Origin: a virus
IMG/VR virus record: IMGVR_UViG_3300032223_002574
Location: 1 to 44,637 of that record
Reading direction: 5' to 3' (one strand)
Length of the DNA: 44,637 bases
Shown here: piece by piece, positions 26,741-35,900 of the stretch
Position numbering within the stretch: position 1 is the first letter of the stretch
How the letters are laid out: each line of letters begins with the position of its first letter
Notes under the pieces: generated by a model
What the model was told of the DNA's origin: nothing
What the model saw: the letters and a program-made list of their open reading frames with translations, nothing else
Database searches by the model: none
Translations under genes and position numbers: made by a program

Positions 26741-27687
26741 TAAATAATCACTATCCCCGTATTTCTATATTGATCAAGGATTTGATCTACAACTGCATTA
26801 CCCGTTCCATTAAATGCTCCCCCAGCCATTTCAAATGAAATTTCGCTAAGGTTTACCTTGCTAAGGTATTTCTGTCGCCACATAGAATCTTGAGATAAAT
26901 AATCTCCCGCTAACAATACTGTACATCTTCTAACATCTTGTGGAACATAAGCCCAACCTTTTTCTCCCCAAACTTTATATCTATACCCAGATCTAAATCT
27001 GCCCGCATATTGAACTGTTGGATCAAAACTACTGTCATAAGCTATAGCTGCTTGATTATTATTATTTAAAATTCTTATTGCTCGGTTGGTTGTTGTTAAT
27101 TCTATATCCCACCCAAAAGTATTTGATACTGGATCTGTTGTATAGTCTATTGCAATAAACCCATTTTCATAAAGTTTTTCTACAGAAAGCATTCTTTCAA
27201 CTAATTCTAAGGCGTCTGAGTCATTGCCAAAAATTTCTTGGTCTCCCCATTTTCTACCAAATGATTGTCCTGTGTAAGTTTCAATTTGCATTCTTGCTAT
27301 AAATTCTGCAGATTGAATTTCTCTTTGTGATTTAAAATTTAAATCAGAAGGCCTAGATCCAAATTTATAATAATCTATAATGTCACTAACTGATGCATAT
27401 GGAGTATAAGATTCATAAAAATCTTCTTGAGTAGTCAATTTGCCTAAAACTGTATAAGTCCATACTACCTGAAGCACTCTATTTAAAGATGTATAAGTTG
27501 AATCAAGTTCAAATGTGTATTTACCAATGGCGGGATCATTGAATGCTGTCCCGCCAGGCCCTACAGGGGTCCCATAGTCTGCATCAAAAACAGATACTGT
27601 AACATCTCCGTCTGCATTAATTAACTGATTGTTAAAATAAATTTCTAACTCTGCAGTATCTCTTGTACCTCTTATTATTTGATGCAC
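26740..27687 (-). CDS. Head-tail adaptor with N-terminal Ig-like domain
   Basis: 315 residues. Starts at a GTG with GGGGG upstream; no ATG fits. Residues about 5-95 form an Ig-like beta domain (AELEIYFNNQLINADGDVTV; GKYTFELDSTYTSL). The rest is helical and resembles gp6/gp15-type adaptors: SVSDIIDYYKFGSRP, IQSAEFIARMQIETYTGQSF, and CTVLLAGDYLSQDSMWRQKY. It lies two genes after the capsid gene. Fusion of an Ig-like domain to the adaptor is known in actinobacteriophages from general experience; the domain may be displayed at the neck. Confidence 0.65.
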   Translation of the reverse strand: MHQIIRGTRDTAELEIYFNNQLINADGDVTVSVFDADYGTPVGPGGTAFNDPAIGKYTFELDSTYTSLNRVLQVVWTYTVLGKLTTQEDFYESYTPYASVSDIIDYYKFGSRPSDLNFKSQREIQSAEFIARMQIETYTGQSFGRKWGDQEIFGNDSDALELVERMLSVEKLYENGFIAIDYTTDPVSNTFGWDIELTTTNRAIRILNNNNQAAIAYDSSFDPTVQYAGRFRSGYRYKVWGEKGWAYVPQDVRRCTVLLAGDYLSQDSMWRQKYLSKVNLSEISFEMAGGAFNGTGNAVVDQILDQYRNTGIVII

Positions 27688-27699
27688 TTTTACCCCCGT

Positions 27700-28089
27700 T
27701 TAATTATAAAATTCTTGTGCCTCTCTTGGGGTTGCTGGGCGAAAGCCTGCTTCGGAGTCAAATATGCTCTGAGCAGATTCTTCAGACATTGCCACAAATG
27801 GATGTTGTTGCGTAAAAGTATATCCATGCACAGTATATGATGGGTTTGCTTTATCCATTCTTACCAAGATAGTGTTTGCCTTGTTAAGATTAATTTTCTT
27901 ACTAGGCTTTGTTTTTTCTTCTAATTCATCTTTTTCAGATTCATTAAATTTAGCATACATGTCATATGTTATGCCCTCTTCTTCAAGAAGAGTAATAGCT
28001 TTAGATTTAGTGACTTTATCTGGAAAATCTACTCCAAAAGAGTCAGCAATTTGTTTTAATTCATTAATTTTAAGTGTGTCAAATGACAT
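27700..28089 (-). CDS. Small HeH/SAP-like protein after the capsid gene
   Basis: 129 residues from the ATG at 28089, which has AAAGGAAG upstream; a GTG at 28104 is part of that ribosome-binding region and less likely. The N-terminus (LKINELKQIADSFGVDFPDK, then SKAITLLEEEGITY) has the helix-extended-helix pattern of SAP/HeH domains, also seen in Rho N-termini and in lambda FI. A lysine-rich linker and a small C-terminal part (YTVHGYTFTQQHPFVAMSEE) follow. Function unknown; it may help packaging or head completion. It has its own promoter after the capsid terminator. Confidence 0.65.
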   Translation of the reverse strand: MSFDTLKINELKQIADSFGVDFPDKVTKSKAITLLEEEGITYDMYAKFNESEKDELEEKTKPSKKINLNKANTILVRMDKANPSYTVHGYTFTQQHPFVAMSEESAQSIFDSEAGFRPATPREAQEFYN

Positions 28090-28112
28090 TATTCTTCCTT
28101 TCACTTAAATAA

Positions 28113-28121
28113 AGTATACCA
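28113..28121 (-). promoter_or_regulatory. Extended -10 promoter (TGGTATACT) for the connector genes
   Basis: TG-G-TATACT on the minus strand, 23 bases before the 28089 ATG. A second TATACTT copy lies 22 bases upstream (28134-28140), which may be a competing -10. Confidence 0.42.
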
Positions 28122-28143
28122 TTTTTATATATAAAAGTATAAG

Positions 28144-28165
28144 GGGGAGGATTTTACTCCTCCCC
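28144..28165 (-). terminator. Terminator after the major capsid protein gene
   Basis: Eight-base-pair stem GGGGAGGA/TCCTCCCC with a six-base loop, 26 bases after the capsid stop codon. It is followed on the minus strand by CTTATACTTTTAT. The T-run is imperfect, so it may act as an attenuator. Confidence 0.7.
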
Positions 28166-28191
28166 GCTTATTTGCACCTTAAAAGGTTATA

Positions 28192-29349
28192 TTAGAATGT
28201 TCCACGTGTACGAGTATCTGGATTAGATACAAGTGCATTATGTGTTACTGATCCAAGGTCACCGAAGTCGGTACCTGATACCTTGATATTCTTTACGATA
28301 ACATGTGCGTCATAGTTCTCGAAAGCGCAACCAACACGAATGAATAGAGTATATTCAATTGTGTCTTTCTTTGGTTGGAAGAGACGATAGACGACTACAT
28401 CACGCTTAATACCTACGATGAAGTTCTGTGGGAACGTCAAGTGTAGATCGCCATGTAGGCCATCTCCACCAACGCTGTAACCTGAATCGCCATAGGCTTT
28501 TCCTGCTGCATCACGGGTCTCATCAATTAGAGGTACGTTGATAACTGGAATACCAAATGCAAATGGAGTTGTAGATCCTGGTCCGCCGTCGTTTGCGACA
28601 ACATCACCACGAATAACGCCAGAAGCGATATCCCATGGATTTACTGATCCTGCATTAGATGTCAAGTTGTATAGGTAATCTTGTACGAGGTTTGATCCTG
28701 TAAAGAAGCGAAGCTGATTGCGACGCTGCTTGTACTTACGAGGCAAGGTCTTAATTGCTGTATTGAATACAGCCTTATCTAGTCCCTGTCCATTACCATC
28801 AACAACGTGTGCGTTAGCGATAGCTTGTGCACGGAATCCAGCAAATGCGGACATAAGTCCTGAATTTGCTCCTGTACCGTTGATAAGAGTATCTTCGATA
28901 TCGTTTCCAGCTTGAGTTGCCATCAAACGTGCAATGTGATCTTCTAGGTCTGGGCCTTCAAGGTTATCCTCAAGGGCTTCTGCTGAGAGTTCCCAATCAA
29001 GACGTAGCTTGCGAGTTGTCAAAGAGATCTTTGAGAAAGTTGCACCTGCTGAAGTCCATTGATCGTCACCTGCGTTAACATAATCACGAGGATTTTCTTC
29101 TGCAGCAACTGTCATCAATCTTTGTCCGACAGACACACGATCAATTTCTGTGGTATTGCTACGCATACGGATTGTACGTGCAGCCTTTGCGAGGATAGTC
29201 GCATCCCACATGTAGTCAAGGAAACGGTTAGCTTGATCTGGATATAGGAGACCTGTACCTGAGTGGGTACGTCCGTCACCTGAAAGATCAGAGCCTGATG
29301 TTCCGAGATTTGTAGTATCAATTACTTTTTGTAATAGTTCGTTGCTCAT
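28192..29349 (-). CDS. Major capsid protein (HK97-fold)
   Basis: 385 residues. Forms the icosahedral shell. The N-terminal region (ELLQKVIDTTNLGTSGSDLS) is followed by the E-loop and spine-helix style segment LEDNLEGPDLEDHIARLMAT. The central P-domain shows FNTAIKTLPRKYKQRRNQLR then FFTGSNLVQDYLYNL. The end contains FPQNFIVGIKRDVVVYRLFQ and YTLFIRVGCAFENYDAHVIV, typical of HK97-like capsids. AAAGGTGGTG gives a strong ribosome site, and codon use is richer in C-ending codons (e.g. CGT, ATC) than in accessory genes. It follows the protease/scaffold gene by 35 bases and ends at a terminator. Confidence 0.92.
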   Translation of the reverse strand: MSNELLQKVIDTTNLGTSGSDLSGDGRTHSGTGLLYPDQANRFLDYMWDATILAKAARTIRMRSNTTEIDRVSVGQRLMTVAAEENPRDYVNAGDDQWTSAGATFSKISLTTRKLRLDWELSAEALEDNLEGPDLEDHIARLMATQAGNDIEDTLINGTGANSGLMSAFAGFRAQAIANAHVVDGNGQGLDKAVFNTAIKTLPRKYKQRRNQLRFFTGSNLVQDYLYNLTSNAGSVNPWDIASGVIRGDVVANDGGPGSTTPFAFGIPVINVPLIDETRDAAGKAYGDSGYSVGGDGLHGDLHLTFPQNFIVGIKRDVVVYRLFQPKKDTIEYTLFIRVGCAFENYDAHVIVKNIKVSGTDFGDLGSVTHNALVSNPDTRTRGTF

Positions 29350-29384
29350 TTATTTATTTCACCACCTTTGTTTTTGTTGATTTT

Positions 29385-30008
29385 TTATAGGTCATTGGTT
29401 CCGAGGAAGGATCCTTGCCAATCAAACTCCATATTTTTACGAAGTTTATTTTCCCTTGGTGAGCTTTCAACTTCACCAACGGACTTTTGTACTGCAGTGT
29501 CACTTTCGTAAGCACCAAACCGCTTCTCTAGTTCTTCAAATCTCTTGAAGAAATCAGCGATATTATTTGTTAAATCAGTTAGATCTTTTTTCATGCCTTC
29601 TACAGCATTCATATATTCAGCTTTTGCTGATTCTACTGTCTCTACTGATTTTTGGATTTGTGCTTCTGTGTCTGCAGAATTCTTTGTTAATGCATCACTG
29701 AAGAGGTCACGCATATCAGTCAACATCTTTGCAAAAGGATTTGTTGCTTCTGCGTTAGTGACGGACTTCTCTACGGCTTCTTCTGCTGGAGCATCTGCTG
29801 CTGGTGCATCAACTGCTGTTGGTACATCAACTGCTGTTGGTACATCAACTGTAGCATCTACTGGAGCTGCATCTTCTGCAACTGGAGCATCTGCTGGAGT
29901 ATCTGAATTAGTTGCTGAATCTACAATTGCATCAATAGCTTCTTCTGCTGCTTCTACAATTTGTTCAATTGCATCTGCAACTACATCATTATTTGTTTCG
30001 TCTGCCAT
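29385..30008 (-). CDS. Nested scaffold protein from an internal start
   Basis: 207 residues in the same frame as the protease (residue 310 onwards), starting MADETNNDVVADAIEQIVEA. AAGGAGGT (30015-30022) lies six bases before the ATG and is one of the best ribosome sites in the window. It encodes the residues EGGKK. The protein is acidic, Ala-rich and has a C-terminal coiled coil, as expected of a capsid scaffold. Nested scaffolds are well known (lambda Nu3). Expression of this shorter product is inferred from the ribosome site. Confidence 0.7.
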   Translation of the reverse strand: MADETNNDVVADAIEQIVEAAEEAIDAIVDSATNSDTPADAPVAEDAAPVDATVDVPTAVDVPTAVDAPAADAPAEEAVEKSVTNAEATNPFAKMLTDMRDLFSDALTKNSADTEAQIQKSVETVESAKAEYMNAVEGMKKDLTDLTNNIADFFKRFEELEKRFGAYESDTAVQKSVGEVESSPRENKLRKNMEFDWQGSFLGTNDL

Positions 30009-30935
30009 TTTTTTACCTCCTTCATTATTAGCATACTCTGAATCATTTACTGAATCAGACTTCTTTAATGTTTTTTTCTTGAGTTTTCTTCTCAGTCTTT
30101 GTTTAGCTTTATTTTGATCTGGATAAAGATTAATTGTTTCCTTAGAATCTATAACTCCAGCATCGCCATCTTGTGTTGTAGCTGAATGATCTGGGCCTGG
30201 AGCATCATCTTTGGTAAAATAACTATCTACAACTTTTTGAATAGCAACTGCTTTTTCAATAGATGAATTTTCAATCCAACCAATGTTTTCCATATTTGAA
30301 TTACAAACTACACAATCTTTTGTTTCTGATTTTGTTGTTGAAGCAATTTGATCATGCTTACACCAAAAAACATTTTCTATTTGTGCATCCACCGCTAAAC
30401 CTTTAAGAATTGTATTTCCTTCGGCATTTTTTTGAAAAGAAAAAATACTTGCAAGTGGATTTGCTGGTGAATCAACTAATGAAAGTTCCATTAAATCATA
30501 TTCTTTAATTACACGACGTTCATTTTTATCATCACCTGGTTCAAATGAAGATTGAACAATATTTCCGCCAATTGAAAATCCTGTCATAGTTCCATCTAAA
30601 ACTTTTTCCCAAGTATCTTGTGCACCCTTAGATACGTAAGCGTTTACATAAATACCTTTATAAGTTTTCCCAGACTGCTTGTCAAAATAATCTTCTGGTT
30701 GAAATGATAAAACTTTGCCTACTGCAATTGGAGCATGCATTTCACGGAGATTTCCTCTAAAACGTGCAAATGCTTTTTCTGATGCGTCTGAAGTAACTAT
30801 GTCGCCATGACGATCAACATTGTCTAGTGTTGCGAAGCCTGAAACAGTTCTTTTCTCCTTATCAACTTTATTGATAGGGAAAGACATTTTGAGGCTGGAA
30901 TCGCTATTGTTCCATTGTACTTTTTGAATGTTCAT
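29385..30935 (-). CDS. Prohead protease fused to zinc ribbon and scaffold
   Basis: 516 residues. Residues 1-165 are a capsid maturation protease of the S78/XkdF type: TVSGFATLDNVDRHGDIV, H67 (EMHAP), S121 (GFSIGG), E150 (MELSLVDSPANPLA). Next comes a zinc ribbon-like insert with C192-x-H194 and C208-x2-C211 (near WCKHDQ and DCVVCNS). A basic patch (KQRLRRKLKKKTLKK) and a long acidic Ala/Val/Asp-rich part follow, including a tandem repeat, and then a helical coiled region (DLTNNIADFFKRFEELEKRF). The protease probably cuts the scaffold and capsid precursor during maturation. It lies between portal and capsid. An internal start (30008) can make the scaffold alone. Confidence 0.88.
   Translation of the reverse strand: MNIQKVQWNNSDSSLKMSFPINKVDKEKRTVSGFATLDNVDRHGDIVTSDASEKAFARFRGNLREMHAPIAVGKVLSFQPEDYFDKQSGKTYKGIYVNAYVSKGAQDTWEKVLDGTMTGFSIGGNIVQSSFEPGDDKNERRVIKEYDLMELSLVDSPANPLASIFSFQKNAEGNTILKGLAVDAQIENVFWCKHDQIASTTKSETKDCVVCNSNMENIGWIENSSIEKAVAIQKVVDSYFTKDDAPGPDHSATTQDGDAGVIDSKETINLYPDQNKAKQRLRRKLKKKTLKKSDSVNDSEYANNEGGKKMADETNNDVVADAIEQIVEAAEEAIDAIVDSATNSDTPADAPVAEDAAPVDATVDVPTAVDVPTAVDAPAADAPAEEAVEKSVTNAEATNPFAKMLTDMRDLFSDALTKNSADTEAQIQKSVETVESAKAEYMNAVEGMKKDLTDLTNNIADFFKRFEELEKRFGAYESDTAVQKSVGEVESSPRENKLRKNMEFDWQGSFLGTNDL
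29811..29846 (-). repeat. 18-base tandem repeat in the scaffold coding region
   Basis: Two perfect copies of an 18-base unit, encoding two in-frame VDVPTA hexapeptides within the flexible acidic linker. Partly decayed copies flank it. Confidence 0.8.
30015..30022 (-). promoter_or_regulatory. Internal ribosome-binding site for the scaffold
   Basis: AAGGAGGT on the minus strand with a six-base A spacer to the in-frame ATG at 30008. It lies inside the protease reading frame. Confidence 0.7.
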
Positions 30936-30945
30936 TCTAAGTTAA

Positions 30946-30973
30946 ATAGTATCAACATATAAGATAAAGGCAA
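30946..30973 (-). promoter_or_regulatory. Promoter for protease/scaffold and capsid genes
   Basis: Minus strand: -35 TTGCCT (30968-30973), 16-base spacer ending in TGA, -10 TACTAT (30946-30951). The promoter at 43164-43191 has the same build (TTGCTT, 16 bases, TGA, TACAAT). Confidence 0.45.
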
Positions 30974-30987
30974 AATATTGTGATATA

Positions 30988-32559
30988 CTATTTTACTTTT
31001 CTACCAGAATTTTTAGGGTTTCTACCGCTAACTGTTTCTGGGGGCGCAGCATTTCTAGTTTTATCTCTGGCCCGAGACTGCATAGTCTGAGCCTGTATTT
31101 CTGCTGCTTGGGCTTGAGGATCAAATACTTCATCTCCAGAATCAATTGGGTTCATGTTCATTCTCATTCTAACTTCATTTGGTTTTACAACCTGTGTTGT
31201 TAGATAAATTTGATCAATTTGAGCTTGAGATAATTCATCAGTAAGAGTAAGTTCTTCAAATTTAAATGTAAATATATCTGTAAATTCTTTAATAATTTTA
31301 TTAATTTGATTCTCTAATGCGTCTTGTGCTGGACGAGTAACTTGTTCTTTAAATATTTTATCATCTAATGGGCTAGGGGTTCCGTGTCCAATTTTAGATA
31401 AAGGAGTTCTATGTGCGATTAAAATACGATCTCTGTTTTCAATAGCATAATTATTAAAAGAAGAATCTTGCATTCCCGCTTCGACTGCCTTCATATCAAA
31501 TTCTACACGGCCCTGCTCTCCATCAGAAGGAAGCGGAATATAAAGTGTTCTATGATTGCGTCCTTTAAGGCCAATCTGGAAAAACTCAAGAAGTTTTCTT
31601 TCAGAATCAGCATTAAGTTTTGCACCCTTAACAGTAATAATATAACGAGGAACCGCTTTGTTTTCAAAATAATCTAGATTATATCTTTGAGCAAATTCAT
31701 CTCCCGCCACGGCATTTTTTGCAGATAAAATATCTGGAACTCCGTAGTAAGTATTGGTTGGAGTGTATTTCTTAAAATGAATAACTTCGTTAGGACGTGG
31801 GTCTGTGCCTATTTGGTCTTGAGTGGTCTTGTCGCCAAAGTTTCTAAAATAGGTATACCTGTTGTATACAACCTGTACAAACCCGTCTCTATGGCGTCTT
31901 ATACGCATTGTAATGGCAGGAATATGGCCTACATAACCAATATCTCCGTTAGATGTTCTGCCTACTTCAAGATATCCATTTCCAGTAACTTCTAAATCTT
32001 TATAGACTTTTTGTAAAATATCTTCAAAAGAGTCATCTGAATTAAGAGTCTCTATTTTATCTTTTATTAAAACTCTTGCACGAGAAACTTTTCTACGAAG
32101 TCTTTCTAATGCTTGTTCATCTGTTGATGCATCTTCTAATTTATCAAGTAATTTTTGTGTTTCTTCAAATTTATATCCAAGACCTACAGTATTAGAAACT
32201 TTAGCATCAATTGCTGCATGATGATATGGAGAAATATCATAAAGTTGTGCAAGATACATTACATTGTATGGAGGTTGAACAATTTGAAAAAGAGAATAGC
32301 CCGTAAGGTCTAGCGGGTCAAGCTTTTTAGATTTTGCATCGCCTTGACCAGTATATGCTTTTTGTAATTTTCTTGAAATATTTCTTTTAAAATTAGCATT
32401 AAGATTTTCAATTTTTAAAAGATCTTCGGCTTTTGCTAAAAATGGGTCATCAAAATCTGTTTCTTGTAATTCTTTTGGAGAATATCCTATTGATACTCCA
32501 CTGACTTCTAGTGTGTTTGGCTCTTCATCATCATCGGCTACGTTAGCTCTGTATTGCAT
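30988..32559 (-). CDS. Portal protein
   Basis: 523 residues. Forms the dodecameric ring through which DNA enters the head. Typical segments: LYDISPYHHAAIDAKVSNTV, LEVTGNGYLEVGRTSNGDIG, FKKYTPTNTYYGVPDILSAK, FENKAVPRYIITVKGAKLNA and the crown-region HRTPLSKIGHGTPSPLDDKI. These match PBSX-type phage portals. The C-terminus is basic and disordered (NPKNSGRKVK). The start codon overlaps the stop of the 32894 gene (TAATG). The large terminase that would normally precede it is not in the window. Confidence 0.93.
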   Translation of the reverse strand: MQYRANVADDDEEPNTLEVSGVSIGYSPKELQETDFDDPFLAKAEDLLKIENLNANFKRNISRKLQKAYTGQGDAKSKKLDPLDLTGYSLFQIVQPPYNVMYLAQLYDISPYHHAAIDAKVSNTVGLGYKFEETQKLLDKLEDASTDEQALERLRRKVSRARVLIKDKIETLNSDDSFEDILQKVYKDLEVTGNGYLEVGRTSNGDIGYVGHIPAITMRIRRHRDGFVQVVYNRYTYFRNFGDKTTQDQIGTDPRPNEVIHFKKYTPTNTYYGVPDILSAKNAVAGDEFAQRYNLDYFENKAVPRYIITVKGAKLNADSERKLLEFFQIGLKGRNHRTLYIPLPSDGEQGRVEFDMKAVEAGMQDSSFNNYAIENRDRILIAHRTPLSKIGHGTPSPLDDKIFKEQVTRPAQDALENQINKIIKEFTDIFTFKFEELTLTDELSQAQIDQIYLTTQVVKPNEVRMRMNMNPIDSGDEVFDPQAQAAEIQAQTMQSRARDKTRNAAPPETVSGRNPKNSGRKVK

Positions 32560-32894
32560 TAGATAATCCCCATCTTTTTCTTTGTTTCAAGATCTTCTTT
32601 TAATGCTGGTAAATCTAATTCATCTGGTACCAAGCCCCAGTCTAATCTTTGTTTTTGGTTTTCATATTCATTTTGGCTTACTGGCCTAGAGCCAGAAAAC
32701 CATAAAGGTTGTCCTTCTTCAATTCCATAATGTTTAGCAAAATTTCTTAATTGGGTAATTTTTTTTACATCGCCCTTTACAGCAAATATACACATATAAT
32801 TACCTTCATCATCTGTAACAAGTTTGCCATCGGGCATCTGCCAGATATAAGTACCGTATCGTACCTCTTCTACTTCTGTAGTTTTCATTTTCAT
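32559..32894 (-). CDS. Hypothetical protein coupled to the portal gene
   Basis: 111 residues. Begins MKMKTTEVEEVRYGTYIWQM and has a small beta sheet (GKLVTDDEGNYMCIFAVKGD) followed by a helix (KKITQLRNFAKHYGI) and a proline-rich end (DWGLVPDELDLPALKED). I do not recognise a family, though proteins of this size occur next to portals in several actinobacteriophages in my recollection. There is no ribosome site; a -10 ends six bases before the ATG, so the transcript is probably leaderless. It is coupled to the portal by a one-base overlap. Confidence 0.7.
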   Translation of the reverse strand: MKMKTTEVEEVRYGTYIWQMPDGKLVTDDEGNYMCIFAVKGDVKKITQLRNFAKHYGIEEGQPLWFSGSRPVSQNEYENQKQRLDWGLVPDELDLPALKEDLETKKKMGII

Positions 32895-32900
32895 ACTATC

Positions 32901-32909
32901 ATTTTACCA
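32901..32909 (-). promoter_or_regulatory. Extended -10 promoter (TGGTAAAAT), leaderless start
   Basis: TG-G-TAAAAT on the minus strand, then GATAGT and the ATG of the 32894 gene. Predicted transcription start coincides with the start codon, and no ribosome site exists. It likely drives the portal module. Confidence 0.5.
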
Positions 32910-32941
32910 TTTTCTATTACTTGATCATAAAATTAGTACCA

Positions 32942-35900
32942 CTATGAACCAATTTTGTGTACTATTGGCATTGTTTTACGCAAATCAAATAATAAAGGAT
33001 TTGATAAGGAATTCATAGAGTTATCATTAGTGGCAATTGCAAGTGAATTTTGAGTAAATAAATTATACCTATTTATAGCATCTTGTTGAGATACTCCGTT
33101 TTCCCATAAATTAATATAACCATAAGAGCTTTCTGAACCCGCAGCATAAAGATTTAAACCCAAGGTATCTACATAATATGTTTCAGCATTTGATACCCCA
33201 TTTAAATTAACAGTAGCATATCCATATACAGCATTGTATGGAGGAGTTGCGGATACCGTTATTGCTTGATCAACAGTAGTAAGAGTAATTGGTGTGCCCG
33301 TAGTACTGCTTATAAATGTTCCAGCCGAATCTTCCCAGTTTATTGATAATGAAGCAGTTCTTGTACCGTAGGAACTCAACATTCTAGAATTTGCAGAAAG
33401 AGTATGTATTGCTGGGTTTAAAGAACTAAATCTACCTGTTATTTGATTTTGTCCAATTATTGTTGGATTGGCTAAGTTAGGCATTATTATAAGAGTTGTA
33501 TTTGTTCCTGAAGTATAAGTTATAGTTGCATTTGTTGGATTATAAGATCCTGTAGCATCTCCAATTTTTGCAATTGTTAATGAACCAGACACGCTATCTG
33601 TTGCTGTCATTGTTGAAATTGTATAATTTTCTGTTGGAGAGACCCCTCCAAAATCAAATGTAATATATGCATAAGCAGCGGTTGCTGGTGCCACAGCTGC
33701 TAAGGACAATGTTTGGTTAGTTGTAGTTAATGTTGTTAGGGTGCCTGCAGATGCACTTAAAAATGTACCTGCTGAATTAACCCAATTAATTAAAATTTTT
33801 CCAGTTCTTGTTCCATAAGAACTGGCCATTTTAACAGCACCCGTTACAGTATATGTTCTTCCTACAGTAACAGCAAATCTTCCTGCAGTTTTGTTTTGTC
33901 CAGTAGTTGTTGGGTTGGCAAGATTTGGTGTTAGAATTGTAGTTGTACCAGAATTATAAGATATAGTAGTATTGTTTGGATTATATGAACCTGTAGCATC
34001 ACCAATTCCTGCTATTATTGGACTCGAAATAAGGCCGTTGATATACATATCAGTTGTATATGGTTTATCAAATAAAACGCAAATGTGTACAGGAGTATTA
34101 GCAGAAAAAGTAAATCTAGATATTTGATCTGTTACGCTTGATGCTGTTACAGAATTTGAAACATATAAACCATTGATGTAAATTGCAGAAATTGCTGAAT
34201 TATATGCTGCTGACCCAGTTGAATCTATATATAAATTGGGATATCCTGATGCACTTGTTACATCTCCAATAATAATATTTGAATTGGTAAAATTAGTATC
34301 TGGTCTATACCAAAAATCTATACCCGCTACATTTTTAGAATAAAGATTTGTAATTTTTGCATATCCTGGAACTGTTGCGTCATCTACGCTATATGGGAAT
34401 AATAATCCTAAATTTGGAGATCTAGTTTGAATGGGTTTTCCATGACTTTTTATTGTAAATGAAGAATTATTAATACTTTTAGAAACTGGTGTTAATAAAA
34501 AATATTCTCCTTCAGAATAAAAATTCATATTTTTATAAAAAGCAATTTCTAGATTATTAAAAGATTGAATAAGATCTGAATTATCAGATTTTACAATTCC
34601 AGTAACTCTAATTAGCATGTTACTTAATTTATTTGAAAAATTATATCCCGATATAAAACCGTCTTTTCTGGTAACGGTTTTCCAATTTGTTTCTTGATTT
34701 GTTATATTTGGATCATAAAATGAATATTCAACTAAAGCATTATTTGTTGAATTCCAACCAATTTTAGAACCCAAAATAGAATCCATAGATGTTAACGGTA
34801 TATTTGTTATCCAATAAGACATTTGATTAACAGCAAAAGATTGTGTAACATCAACTGGATAATAAGGATCTACATAATACTGAAAAGGAACAGCATATTT
34901 AATAATTCCACTCCACGGATAACCATTAGGATAATAATATCCATTTATATATTGATTTGTAAAATCATCAATATATAAATCACAAATTCCTAAATCTGTA
35001 AAACTGCTTGAATTAGCTTTAAGTAAATTTAAATCATTTCCATTATGATAAGATTGACCAATAGTTAAAATACTATTATTAGAAAAAATAATTGTTTTTG
35101 CATAAACTGCACTTTGAGTAGTTATATCAATAATAGATAAACTTTTAGGGTCTAGTGATGAAATTACAGTTAAAAGAATAGAGTTGTTTGCCATAGAAAC
35201 TGCTATTTTGTGATAATTTAAAGTATTGCTAGGTGTTACAGAAGCAAGAGTTGTTGTTGTACCGTTTAAAGTATCATAAAATTTTAAATTATATATTCCA
35301 TTTAATCTTTCAACAAATAAAGTAGAAGATCCATTAACATTGTTAATTGACCATATATACTCATCATCGTGAGTCAAACTTGATTCAGCAACAAGACTTA
35401 TTGTACATGGCATAGATGAAATTTTTCCAAAATCAGAAAAATCTAAGGCTGCTTTACCCCCATCCCATTCAATGCCACTAAAATCTGTTGGAACTGAAAG
35501 CACACTTGTTTTATCTATATTATTAAATAAAACTCTATTAATTTTTTTTGATTCAAGTCCCTGAGAAGTTATGTTTAAATTATATAAATTGGAATAATCT
35601 TGAAATCCTTTTCCATTAAAAATTTTACCATATTGAAAATTTTGAGGAGATTCTTCAAGGGCAAACATATATGTTCCATATTGCGTAGAAGATTTAATTG
35701 GTTTATTATCATACATTCCCCATTTAATATGATCATTTAATTGTCTTGATGTTAAAAGATAATCATAAAAAGCTAAATTAGAAATTAAAAAATATTGCCC
35801 TGGCTCTAAAGAAGTTACTGTTGGAGGAATTGTTGAAAAGTCATTATACGATCCAGCTATTCTAAAAATAAGATTTTGATAGTTATTTGAAATATTTGAA

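Noticed and set aside
29545-30117. A 190-residue plus-strand open frame opposite the protease/scaffold gene
   Set aside because: It mirrors the repetitive Ala/Asp/Val-rich coding sequence, gives a low-complexity Ser/Ala protein, and has no ribosome site or promoter. Every supported gene is on the minus strand.
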